From the NCBI GenBank assembly GCA_009926195.1, contig RFPK01000080.1, forward strand, positions 1 to 8,178: a stretch of DNA of 8,178 bases. Direction: 5' to 3'. This DNA comes from Synechococcaceae bacterium WB4_1_0192 (GTDB lineage Bacteria; Cyanobacteriota; Cyanobacteriia; PCC-6307; Cyanobiaceae). The notes below the pieces were generated by a model that was not told where the DNA came from, ran no database searches, and saw nothing but the letters and a program-made list of their open reading frames with translations. This document shows, piece after piece, positions 1 to 4,909 of the stretch. Both the position numbers and the translations under genes were made by a program. How positions within the stretch are numbered: position 1 is the stretch's first letter; each line of letters begins with the position of its first letter.

Positions 1-701
1 AGCTCGCGCAGCTTCTGGGAGAGCTCACGGGTGCTGAGGTCGGGATTGCCTTGGCGCACAACGGCGGCGGCGCCACCGCTGGCGCTGGTGCTGGCGGATT
101 TACCGCGCTTGGCCAGGGCCTCACGGCGCGACAGCACCAGCGCACGGCTGGGGTTGTGCTGGGCGGTGCCCTTCTTGGTGGCGGCGCGGGCCGCCGGTTT
201 GCTGCTGGCGGCGCGGCCGCTGTCGAGCGAGAGGGTTGCGCTGCCGCGGGTTGCGGGGGCCTCTTTCTCCTGGCACTTGCACTTGTGCTCAGCGGCGGCA
301 GGAGCCGGTGCAGCCGCCTTGGCTTCCTTGGCCGCATCGGTGCGGCTGCGGTCCTTGGATTTATCGGCGCGCTTGCCACCGCGGCTCAGGGCCTCGCGGC
401 GCGCTAGCACGAGCTCACGGCTGGGGTTGGCCACGGGCTTGGCGCTGCTGCGATGGCCAGCGGCGGGAGCGGAGCTCAGCTCAACGCTCGGCCGCGACGG
501 TCGGCGGCTGGGGGTGCTGGCAGCCGGAGCGCTCTCCGCAGCGGCTGCCGGGGCAGGGGTGTTGGTCCGCGTCGGACGGGCGTCGGAAGCGGTGCGAACA
601 CGGCTGGGGGAGCTGGTGTAGCGCCCAGTGGCCTTCTTGCCACCGTTGGTCAGCGCCTTGCGGCGCTCCAGAGCTGCTTCACGACTCGATGTGCTGGCCA
701 T
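1..701 (-). CDS. csoS2: Carboxysome assembly scaffold CsoS2, N-terminal part (3' end beyond window)
   Basis: CsoS2 is the large, intrinsically disordered scaffold of alpha-carboxysomes. Its N-terminal repeats bind RuBisCO and its later repeats bind the shell. The first 233 codons are seen here, open to the window edge. Three basic helical N-repeats are visible: SREAALERRKALTNGGKK (residues 6-23), SRELVLARREALSRGGKR (94-111) and SRALVLSRREALAKRGKS (185-202). A fourth begins at STRELSQKLRE (223). Between them lie Ala/Pro/Ser/Arg-rich linkers without predicted fold, as expected. The ATG at 701 is chosen because the first repeat follows at once, as in other cyanobacterial CsoS2; no clear Shine-Dalgarno precedes it. 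An unusual CKC cysteine pair (141-143) lies in the second linker. The gene is last of the visible csoS1-rbcL-rbcS-csoS2 series and is separated from rbcS by a 207-bp spacer with hairpins. The middle and C-terminal repeats, and any frameshift site making a short isoform, are outside the window. Confidence 0.95.
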   Translation of the reverse strand, partial: MASTSSREAALERRKALTNGGKKATGRYTSSPSRVRTASDARPTRTNTPAPAAAAESAPAASTPSRRPSRPSVELSSAPAAGHRSSAKPVANPSRELVLARREALSRGGKRADKSKDRSRTDAAKEAKAAAPAPAAAEHKCKCQEKEAPATRGSATLSLDSGRAASSKPAARAATKKGTAQHNPSRALVLSRREALAKRGKSASTSASGGAAAVVRQGNPDLSTRELSQKLRE

Positions 702-714
702 GTCCGCCCGGCGA

Positions 715-728
715 ATGGAATGACTGAA
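715..728 (-). repeat. CATTCCA-containing leader motif before csoS2
   Basis: The plus strand reads ATGGAATGACTGAA, 13 of 14 identical to the rbcS copy (1268-1281). Core TGGAATG (716-722) is 15-21 nt before the csoS2 ATG, the position where a Shine-Dalgarno is otherwise missing. Confidence 0.4.
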
Positions 729-817
729 TAAGGGGCGACAGTTAAACGACTCCAGAACCGCACCGCTTCAACGGCGCAGCAAGGAGAAGAACTGATCGCA
801 TCGACTGATCACTGGCA

Positions 818-856
818 CAGTGCGACAGCAGCGGCATTGCCACTGCTGTCGCGCTG
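818..856 (-). promoter_or_regulatory. Long stem-loop 2 in rbcS-csoS2 spacer
   Basis: GCGACAGCAG (822-831) and CTGCTGTCGC (843-852) are perfect 10-bp inverted arms. Beyond one mismatch (an A/C pair in the minus-strand RNA) three more pairs extend the stem to 818 and 856. The 11-nt loop itself contains GGC-att-GCC. No U-tract follows on the minus strand. It sits between the highly expressed RuBisCO genes and csoS2, about 115 nt before the csoS2 start. Confidence 0.65.
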
Positions 857-863
857 CAGTTGG

Positions 864-889
864 GATGACCCCGCCAGGGCGAGGTCATC
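864..889 (-). promoter_or_regulatory. Stem-loop 1 in rbcS-csoS2 spacer
   Basis: GATGACC (864-870) pairs with GGTCATC (883-889), a perfect 7-bp stem. Inside, after a C/A mismatch, CGC (872-874) pairs with GCG (879-881) around a 4-nt loop. It starts about 20 nt after the rbcS stop. There is no U-tract, so it looks like a processing or mRNA-stabilising hairpin rather than a strong terminator. Confidence 0.6.
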
Positions 890-900
890 ACCGATGAGCT

Positions 901-915
901 CCGCTGAATCAGCGG
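901..915. repeat. Dyad across the rbcS stop codon
   Basis: CCGCTGA-a-TCAGCGG is a perfect 7-bp inverted repeat whose right arm contains the rbcS stop (complement at 909-911). With one central base it can form only a shorter stem as RNA. It is the first of three dyads downstream of rbcS. Confidence 0.6.
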
Positions 916-1250
916 CCCTCAAACACCACGAAGCAAGCGCCTTGGCTCTGGGTGTAGGCGTCGTAGCCAACCAGACGCACGTGGTGGTCGGGGTAGGCGC
1001 GATGGCAAGCCTCGAGCTCGTTCACGATCACGCTCAGATCCTTCTCACCGAAGAAGGGCAGCTTCCAGTAGGACCAGTAGGTGGCCATGGAGTTGCTGGG
1101 GTGGACGTGCTCAACGAGCGGGCTCCAACCCTGGGCAATGATGTAAGCGATCTGGTCGTAGATCTCGTCCTGGGTGAAGGGCGGCAGGAAGCCGAACGTC
1201 TCCAGGGTGGCGACTGTTTGGTAGTCACCCACGGTGCTCTTGAAGGGCAT
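909..1250 (-). CDS. rbcS: RuBisCO small subunit, Form IA (113 aa)
   Basis: This is the small subunit of ribulose-1,5-bisphosphate carboxylase/oxygenase, which caps the L8 core to give L8S8 inside the carboxysome. The protein starts MPFKSTVGDYQTVATLETF and carries the family hallmarks: the LPPFTQDEIYDQIAYII helix, the EHVHPSN segment, the YWKLPFFGE strand, and a C-terminal sheet with the VRLVGYD motif. The length (113 aa) fits the short carboxysomal Form IA type, without the longer N-terminus of plant subunits. The ATG at 1250 has AAGGA about 6 nt upstream in the coding strand. It lies 95 bp downstream of rbcL in the same direction and is surely co-transcribed. A 7-bp dyad, CCGCTGA-a-TCAGCGG (901-915), spans its stop codon. 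Confidence 0.97.
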   Translation of the reverse strand: MPFKSTVGDYQTVATLETFGFLPPFTQDEIYDQIAYIIAQGWSPLVEHVHPSNSMATYWSYWKLPFFGEKDLSVIVNELEACHRAYPDHHVRLVGYDAYTQSQGACFVVFEGR

Positions 1251-1267
1251 GGGGATCCTTGAGTTGG

Positions 1268-1281
1268 ATGGAATGAATGAA
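1268..1281 (-). repeat. CATTCCA-containing leader motif before rbcS
   Basis: The plus strand reads ATGGAATGAATGAA. Its core TGGAATG (1269-1275) is 19-25 nt before the rbcS ATG. The csoS2 leader has the same 14-mer with one mismatch. Confidence 0.4.
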
Positions 1282-1345
1282 CCGTTCGCCGATGGAAGGG
1301 AAGCGAAGCCTCAAGCAACGCCTCCCGACTCCCATCAAGACGTGA

Positions 1346-2758
1346 TCAGTTGACGTCGAGCTTGTCGACGGTGTCGAACTCGAACTTGATTTCCTTCCAG
1401 GTCTCGAGGGCGATGGCCAGCTCGGGGCTGTGCTTCGCGGCTTCCAGAAGGATGTCGCGACCTTCGCGCTCGATTTCGCGACCGGCGTTGCGGGCCTTGA
1501 CGCAGGCTTCGAGAGCCACGCGGTTGGCAGCAGCACCAGCAGCGGAACCCCAGGGGTGGCCGTGGGTACCACCACCGAACTGCAGCACCGAATCGTCGCC
1601 GAAGATGCTGACCAGGGCGGGCATGTGCCACACGTGGATACCACCGGAGGCCACGGCGAACACGCCGCCCATGGAACCCCAGTCCTGATCGAAGAAGTTA
1701 CCGCGGCTGCGATCTTCGGGAACGAAGGATTCGCGCAGCTGGTCGATGTAGCCGAGGGTGGACTGACGGTCGCCCTCGAGCTTGCCGACCACGGTGCCGG
1801 TGTGCAGCTGGTCACCGCCGGAGAGGCGCAGGCACTTGGCCAGCACACGGAAGTGAATACCGTGCTTGGGGTGACGGTCGATCACCGCGTGCATGGCGCG
1901 GTGGATGTGCAGGAGCATGCCGTTCTTACGGCACCACTTCGCCAGACCGGTGTTGGCCGTGAAGCCACCGGTGATGTAGTCGTGCATGATGATGGGCTGG
2001 CCCAGTTCCTTAGCGAACTCGGCACGCTCATACATCTCCTCAGGAGTTGCGGCGGTGCAGTTGAGGTAGTGACCCTTCTTCTCGCCGGTTTCCTGCTCGG
2101 CCAGCTTCACAGCTTCGGCAACGAACTCGAAGCGGTTCTGCCAGCGCTGGAAAGGCTGCGAGTTGATGTTCTCGTCGTCCTTGGTGAAGTCGAGACCGCC
2201 ACGCAGGCACTCATACACCACACGGCCGTAGTTCTTGCCGCTCAGGCCGAGCTTCGGCTTGATGGTGCAGCCCAGCAGGGGACGGCCGTACTTGTTCATC
2301 CGGTCGCGCTCGACCTGGATGCCGTTCGGCGGACCCATGCAGGTCTTGATGAAGGCCAGCGGGAAGCGGATGTCTTCCAGGCGCAGGTGGCGCAGGGCCT
2401 TGAAGCCGAACACGTTGCCGACCAGGGAGGTCAGCACGTTGGTGATGGAACCCTCTTCGAACAGGTCGAGGGGGTAGGCGATGAACGCATAGAAGGAGTC
2501 CTTGTCGCCAGGGACGTCTTCGATGCGGTAGCAGCGGCCCTTGTAGAAGTCGAGGTCGGTGAGGAGCTCGGACCACACGGTGGACCAAGTGCCGGTAGAG
2601 GACTCAGCAGCCACAGCAGCGGCAACTTCCTCGCGGGGCACACCTTCCTGGCCGGTGCACTTGAAGCAGGCCAGCAGGTCGGAATCGAGGGGAACGTATT
2701 CAGGAGTCCAATACGTGTCGCGGTACTCCTTAACCCCTGCGTCGTACTTCTTTGCCAT
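1346..2758 (-). CDS. rbcL: RuBisCO large subunit, Form IA (470 aa)
   Basis: This is the catalytic subunit, which carboxylates (or oxygenates) ribulose-1,5-bisphosphate. All catalytic residues expected from the plant enzyme are present with an offset of 8: E52; K167 and K169 in TIKPKL; the carbamylated K193 with Mg2+ ligands D195 and E196 in GGLDFTKDDEN; H284, H286, R287 and H290 in LLHIHRAMH; and loop-6 K326 in GTVVGKLEGD. The GGGTHGHPWG phosphate-binding region is at 395-404. The 470-aa length and short N-terminus (MAKKYDAGVKEYRDTYW) place it in Form IA, the alpha-carboxysomal type. The ATG at 2758 is preceded by GGAG at about 7 nt spacing, and that GGAG lies in a short palindrome. It is second in the operon, 73 bp after csoS1. 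The long open frames antisense to it are codon-bias shadows. Confidence 0.99.
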   Translation of the reverse strand: MAKKYDAGVKEYRDTYWTPEYVPLDSDLLACFKCTGQEGVPREEVAAAVAAESSTGTWSTVWSELLTDLDFYKGRCYRIEDVPGDKDSFYAFIAYPLDLFEEGSITNVLTSLVGNVFGFKALRHLRLEDIRFPLAFIKTCMGPPNGIQVERDRMNKYGRPLLGCTIKPKLGLSGKNYGRVVYECLRGGLDFTKDDENINSQPFQRWQNRFEFVAEAVKLAEQETGEKKGHYLNCTAATPEEMYERAEFAKELGQPIIMHDYITGGFTANTGLAKWCRKNGMLLHIHRAMHAVIDRHPKHGIHFRVLAKCLRLSGGDQLHTGTVVGKLEGDRQSTLGYIDQLRESFVPEDRSRGNFFDQDWGSMGGVFAVASGGIHVWHMPALVSIFGDDSVLQFGGGTHGHPWGSAAGAAANRVALEACVKARNAGREIEREGRDILLEAAKHSPELAIALETWKEIKFEFDTVDKLDVN

Positions 2759-2769
2759 GGAGAATCTCC
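2759..2769 (-). promoter_or_regulatory. rbcL Shine-Dalgarno inside a perfect palindrome abutting the start codon
   Basis: The 11 nt directly before the rbcL ATG read GGAGATTCTCC, a perfect dyad around the central T. GGAG is the ribosome-binding core at about 7 nt spacing, and CTCC next to the ATG can pair with it (4 bp, 3-nt loop). Confidence 0.5.
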
Positions 2770-2831
2770 GGTTGGGTCGAGGGAAATGGGAATCAGAGCG
2801 TTGAGCGGCCTTCAGGGGCGCGGCTCAGACC

Positions 2832-3146
2832 TCAGTCCTTCGAACCCACGAAGCCGGCGCTGCTGTTCAGAGCAGGCTCAACTTCCTTGTGAGGACGGGC
2901 AATGATGTGAGCGGCAACCAGGCCATCACCCACGCGCTCGCAGGCATCGGCGCCGGCGCGAACGGCAGCGTTCACAGCGCCGGTTTCGCCGCGCACCAGA
3001 ACGGTGACGTAACCGCCGCCCACGAACTCGCGGCCGACCAGACGCACTTCGGCAGCCTTGGTCATGGCATCAGCTGCTTCGATCGCGGGGACCAGGCCCC
3101 GGGTCTCAATCATGCCGAGGGCGATGCCCATGGTTTCGTTAGCCAT
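2832..3146 (-). CDS. csoS1: Alpha-carboxysome shell hexamer protein CsoS1 (104 aa)
   Basis: CsoS1 is a single-domain bacterial microcompartment (BMC) protein that forms hexamers tiling the shell facets; its central pore is thought to pass bicarbonate and RuBP. The sequence starts MANETMGIALGMIETRG and has the BMC features: the AIEAADAMTKAAEVRLVG helix and strand (21-38), the pore loop FVGGGY (41-46), the RGETGAVNAAVRAG helix start (52-65) and the terminal HIIARPH segment (80-86). The 104-aa length suits the family. The ATG at 3146 is preferred over an in-frame start 13 codons upstream (3185) because MANETMG matches CsoS1 orthologues and AGGAG lies about 6-7 nt before it. It is the first gene of the operon, downstream of a 204-bp intergenic region that should hold the main promoter. 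Confidence 0.97.
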   Translation of the reverse strand: MANETMGIALGMIETRGLVPAIEAADAMTKAAEVRLVGREFVGGGYVTVLVRGETGAVNAAVRAGADACERVGDGLVAAHIIARPHKEVEPALNSSAGFVGSKD

Positions 3147-3152
3147 TACCTG

Positions 3153-3164
3153 CTCCTGGAGGAG
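3153..3164 (-). promoter_or_regulatory. csoS1 Shine-Dalgarno inside a short dyad
   Basis: The coding strand reads CTCCTCCAGGAG ending 6 nt before the ATG. The GGAG ribosome-binding core can pair with the preceding CTCC (4 bp, 4-nt loop, 5 bp if the U-A pair closes). It supports the ATG at 3146. Confidence 0.5.
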
Positions 3165-3177
3165 GGGTGGAATGTTC
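3164..3177 (-). repeat. 14-bp element upstream of csoS1, copy 1 of 2
   Basis: GAACATTCCACCCC on the minus strand, 18-31 nt before the csoS1 ATG and overlapping the 3' edge of the Shine-Dalgarno dyad. An identical 14-mer in the same orientation lies upstream of sbtA (4785-4798). The core CATTCCA also precedes rbcS and csoS2. Confidence 0.5.
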
Positions 3178-3329
3178 GCCTGCAACCATGCTCGGCAAGC
3201 ACGCCCCCCGTCAAGCCATTTGGGGCGACAGGACCATCACCGTCTGCGCAGCCATTGATAAGGACCACTCATCAGTGCATCACAAAACGTTGGAAATACT
3301 GCTGGGCACCAGCCTGGGCTGCGCGGCCG

Positions 3330-3347
3330 CGGTCGCCGTGGCGACCG
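3330..3347 (-). terminator. GC-rich hairpin directly after sbtB
   Basis: CGGTCGCC-gt-GGCGACCG is a perfect 8-bp inverted repeat beginning 3 nt past the sbtB stop codon. The 2-nt loop would open to about 4-6 nt in RNA. No U-run follows, so intrinsic termination is uncertain; it may separate the sbtAB transcript from the carboxysome operon or protect the 3' end. Confidence 0.45.
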
Positions 3348-3350
3348 ACA

Positions 3351-3632
3351 TCACAGGGGAGTCGCCTCGGAAACGTACGCCACGCCACCGTAGTAATCCA
3401 ACAGCGGCTGGATCCCATCCCGCAGCTTCGGAAGCAGCTCGGGCGCGCAGAAGACGATCACATGGGCGTTGGCACCCAGGCCGCTGAAGTCCATGGCCTC
3501 CGAGACCGAGCCGTGCGGCCCCTTACCTGTGACATGGCGCATCACCGAGTATCCGGGGGCCCCGGCGGCATCAATGGCCTTGATCACGGCGTCGAGCTCG
3601 CGCTCGCTCAGGATCAGATCAACGCGTTTCAT
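3351..3632 (-). CDS. sbtB: PII-like regulator of bicarbonate transport SbtB (93 aa, short form)
   Basis: SbtB is a trimeric PII-fold protein that binds adenine nucleotides and associates with the cytoplasmic face of SbtA to control bicarbonate uptake. The evidence is strong context (it starts 4 bp after the sbtA stop) plus a PII-like pattern: MKRVDLILSERELDAVIKAI (strand and helix, 1-20), GYSVMRHVTGKGPHGSV leading into the T-loop region (27-43), a short GLGANAHVIVFCAPELLPKL stretch (51-70), and a last YYGGVAYVSEA strand (80-90). It ends at residue 93. It lacks the C-terminal CGPxGC cysteine loop known from Synechocystis SbtB, and the T-loop is small. It is therefore a short variant. Weak primary-sequence conservation of the family means the call rests partly on position. 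A GC-rich hairpin (3330-3347) follows the stop. Confidence 0.88.
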   Translation of the reverse strand: MKRVDLILSERELDAVIKAIDAAGAPGYSVMRHVTGKGPHGSVSEAMDFSGLGANAHVIVFCAPELLPKLRDGIQPLLDYYGGVAYVSEATPL

Positions 3633-3636
3633 CGGT

Positions 3637-4638
3637 TCAGCCGGCAGCGGGGAGCAATTTGTTGACCAGACCCATGTAGAGGGGGATGCCCACGATGATG
3701 TTGAAGGGGAAGGTGAGTCCCAGGGCGGTGGAGATGTAGAGGCTGGGATTCGCCTCGGGCACGGTCATGCGCATCGCGGCGGGAACGGCGATGTAGGAGG
3801 CACTGGCGCACAGCACCACGAACAGCAGGCCATTGCCCGGCGACAGGCCCAGGCCCCGGGCGATCAGGCCCCCCACCAGGGCGTTGAACAGGGGCATCAG
3901 GACCGAAAAGGCGATGAGGAATGGGCCGGCCTTACGCAGATCGCTCAGGCGCTGGGCGGCGACGATGCCCATATCGAGCAGGAAGAAGCTGAGGGCCCCG
4001 TAGAACAGTTTGTCGGTGAAGGGCAGCATCTTCTCGGCGCTGTGGGGGCTGAAGCCCGAGACCAGCACCCCGATCACCAGGCTGCCAACCAGCAGGAAGA
4101 CGGAGCTGTTGAGGAACGCCTCGTTCAGCACTGATCCCCACTGCATGCCCTTGGCACCGGGTCGCTGCTGCTGCTGGGGAGCCGCCAGCTTCACCAGCAG
4201 CAGACCCACGATGATGGCGGGTGATTCCATCAGGGCAAGAGCCGCGACCATGAAGCCATCGAAGTGAAGCTTCTGGGTTTCAAGAAAGCTCTCAGCGGTG
4301 ATGAAGGTCACGGCGCTGATCGAACCGTAGGTGGCGGCAATGGCGGCCGCATTGAAGCCATCCAGCTTCAGGCGCAGCACAGCGAAGCTGTAGACGGGCA
4401 CCAGCAGCGACATCGCCACGGCGCAGGCGATTGTGGGCAGCACCTGTCCCCCCAGACCGCTGTGGGCCAGCTCCAGGCCGCCCTTGAACCCGATCGCCAG
4501 CAGCAGGTACAGGGAGAACAGCTTCGGCAGCGGTGCGGGGATCTCCAGATCCGAGCCCACCAGCACGGCAATCACGCCGAGGAAGAAGAACAGAACCGGC
4601 GGTGTGAGCAGGTTCTGCAGGACCAGGCTGGTGTCCAT
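3637..4638 (-). CDS. sbtA: Sodium-dependent bicarbonate transporter SbtA (333 aa)
   Basis: SbtA is an inner-membrane Na+/HCO3- symporter of the cyanobacterial CO2-concentrating mechanism. The protein is hydrophobic throughout and consistent with about ten membrane segments. The first half opens LTPPVLFFFLGVIAVLVGSD (11-30), has LYLLLAIGFKGG (43-54), and carries the diagnostic YGSISAVTFITAE (104-116), followed by FMVAALALMESPAI (129-142). A polar cytoplasmic loop (about 152-172, with QQQQ) separates it from the second half, where FLLDMGIVAAQRL (219-231) and CASASYIAVPAAMR (277-290) recur as the inverted-repeat counterpart. At 333 aa it is shorter than the roughly 370-aa Synechocystis protein, mostly in the central loop, as in marine Synechococcus homologues. 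The ATG at 4638 leads directly into the first membrane helix; no strong Shine-Dalgarno is seen. A perfect 18-bp palindrome lies about 70-90 bp upstream. Transport kinetics cannot be read from sequence. Confidence 0.95.
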   Translation of the reverse strand: MDTSLVLQNLLTPPVLFFFLGVIAVLVGSDLEIPAPLPKLFSLYLLLAIGFKGGLELAHSGLGGQVLPTIACAVAMSLLVPVYSFAVLRLKLDGFNAAAIAATYGSISAVTFITAESFLETQKLHFDGFMVAALALMESPAIIVGLLLVKLAAPQQQQRPGAKGMQWGSVLNEAFLNSSVFLLVGSLVIGVLVSGFSPHSAEKMLPFTDKLFYGALSFFLLDMGIVAAQRLSDLRKAGPFLIAFSVLMPLFNALVGGLIARGLGLSPGNGLLFVVLCASASYIAVPAAMRMTVPEANPSLYISTALGLTFPFNIIVGIPLYMGLVNKLLPAAG

Positions 4639-4709
4639 GGGGCCCGGCAGATGCGGTTGTCAAAAACGCTACGCCGGCGCGGCCGGCATGTCCGCCGCTG
4701 CACACACGC

Positions 4710-4727
4710 GGCAAGGCATGCCTTGCC
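4710..4727. promoter_or_regulatory. Perfect 18-bp palindrome upstream of sbtA, candidate operator
   Basis: GGCAAGGCATGCCTTGCC equals its own reverse complement over 18 bp with no mismatch or spacer. It lies 72-89 bp upstream of the sbtA start and about 180 bp before rdgB. Position and symmetry suggest binding of a dimeric regulator, for example a LysR-type factor of the CO2 response; the regulator's identity is inference. Confidence 0.5.
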
Positions 4728-4784
4728 CGACCAGGAACTGCTCCCTAGCGTCTGCGGGAGGCAGGCACCCCTGGAGTCCTTCGG

Positions 4785-4798
4785 GGGGTGGAATGTTC
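4785..4798 (-). repeat. 14-bp element upstream of sbtA, copy 2 of 2
   Basis: The same GAACATTCCACCCC as at 3164-3177, same orientation, here about 147-160 nt before the sbtA ATG, so far enough upstream to be a transcription-factor or promoter element or to lie in a long leader. Confidence 0.45.
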
Positions 4799-4909
4799 AA
4801 CCCGGCCTGCCTCTCACCCACCGGCAACGGTGATTCGCTTCAACCATCCCGGCTCTTTGGCACGATGGCCCGGACCTGATGCCGTCCACCCGTGGGCTCT
4901 GCCGTCTCG

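Larger units (their letters stand above)
3147..3350 (-). promoter_or_regulatory. Upstream region of the carboxysome operon (csoS1 promoter region)
   Basis: This 204-bp non-coding gap separates sbtB from csoS1 and should hold the main operon promoter. Two weak sigma-70-like candidates are visible on the minus strand: TTGTGA (3280-3285) with TATCAA (3255-3260), spacer 19, in the only AT-richer part of the gap; and TTGACG (3209-3214) with CATGGT (3185-3190), spacer 18. Neither is convincing. Near the gene is GAACATTCCACCCC (3164-3177), repeated upstream of sbtA, and then the Shine-Dalgarno hairpin. Confidence 0.45.
4639..4909. promoter_or_regulatory. Divergent sbtA / rdgB intergenic region
   Basis: This gap of about 270 bp holds the control region of two divergent genes. 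From the sbtA side: a TTGACA hexamer on the minus strand (4656-4661) without a usable -10 before the gene; GCCGGC-gcg-GCCGGC (4673-4687); the 18-bp palindrome at 4710-4727; and the GAACATTCCACCCC element (4785-4798, minus strand). No convincing sigma-70 promoter is seen for either gene. Confidence 0.5.

Noticed and set aside
31..731. Plus-strand frames antisense to csoS2
   Set aside because: Low-complexity Ala/Arg/Gly products; the minus strand has three regular RuBisCO-binding repeats.
1430..2905. 491-codon plus-strand open frame antisense to rbcL
   Set aside because: It mirrors rbcL codon bias in GC-rich DNA; the product is a His/Val/Ala-rich string without family motifs, while the minus strand encodes an unambiguous RuBisCO large subunit.
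3147..3185. Longer CsoS1 starting 13 codons upstream (3185)
   Set aside because: It would translate the ribosome-binding region; orthologues begin at MANETMG.
4656..4661. Perfect TTGACA on the minus strand upstream of sbtA
   Set aside because: At 16-18 nt downstream there is only GC-rich sequence running into the start codon, so no matching -10 exists.
4673..4687. GCCGGC-gcg-GCCGGC inverted repeat as an operator
   Set aside because: Pure G/C six-mers recur easily in DNA of this composition; kept only as part of the intergenic description.
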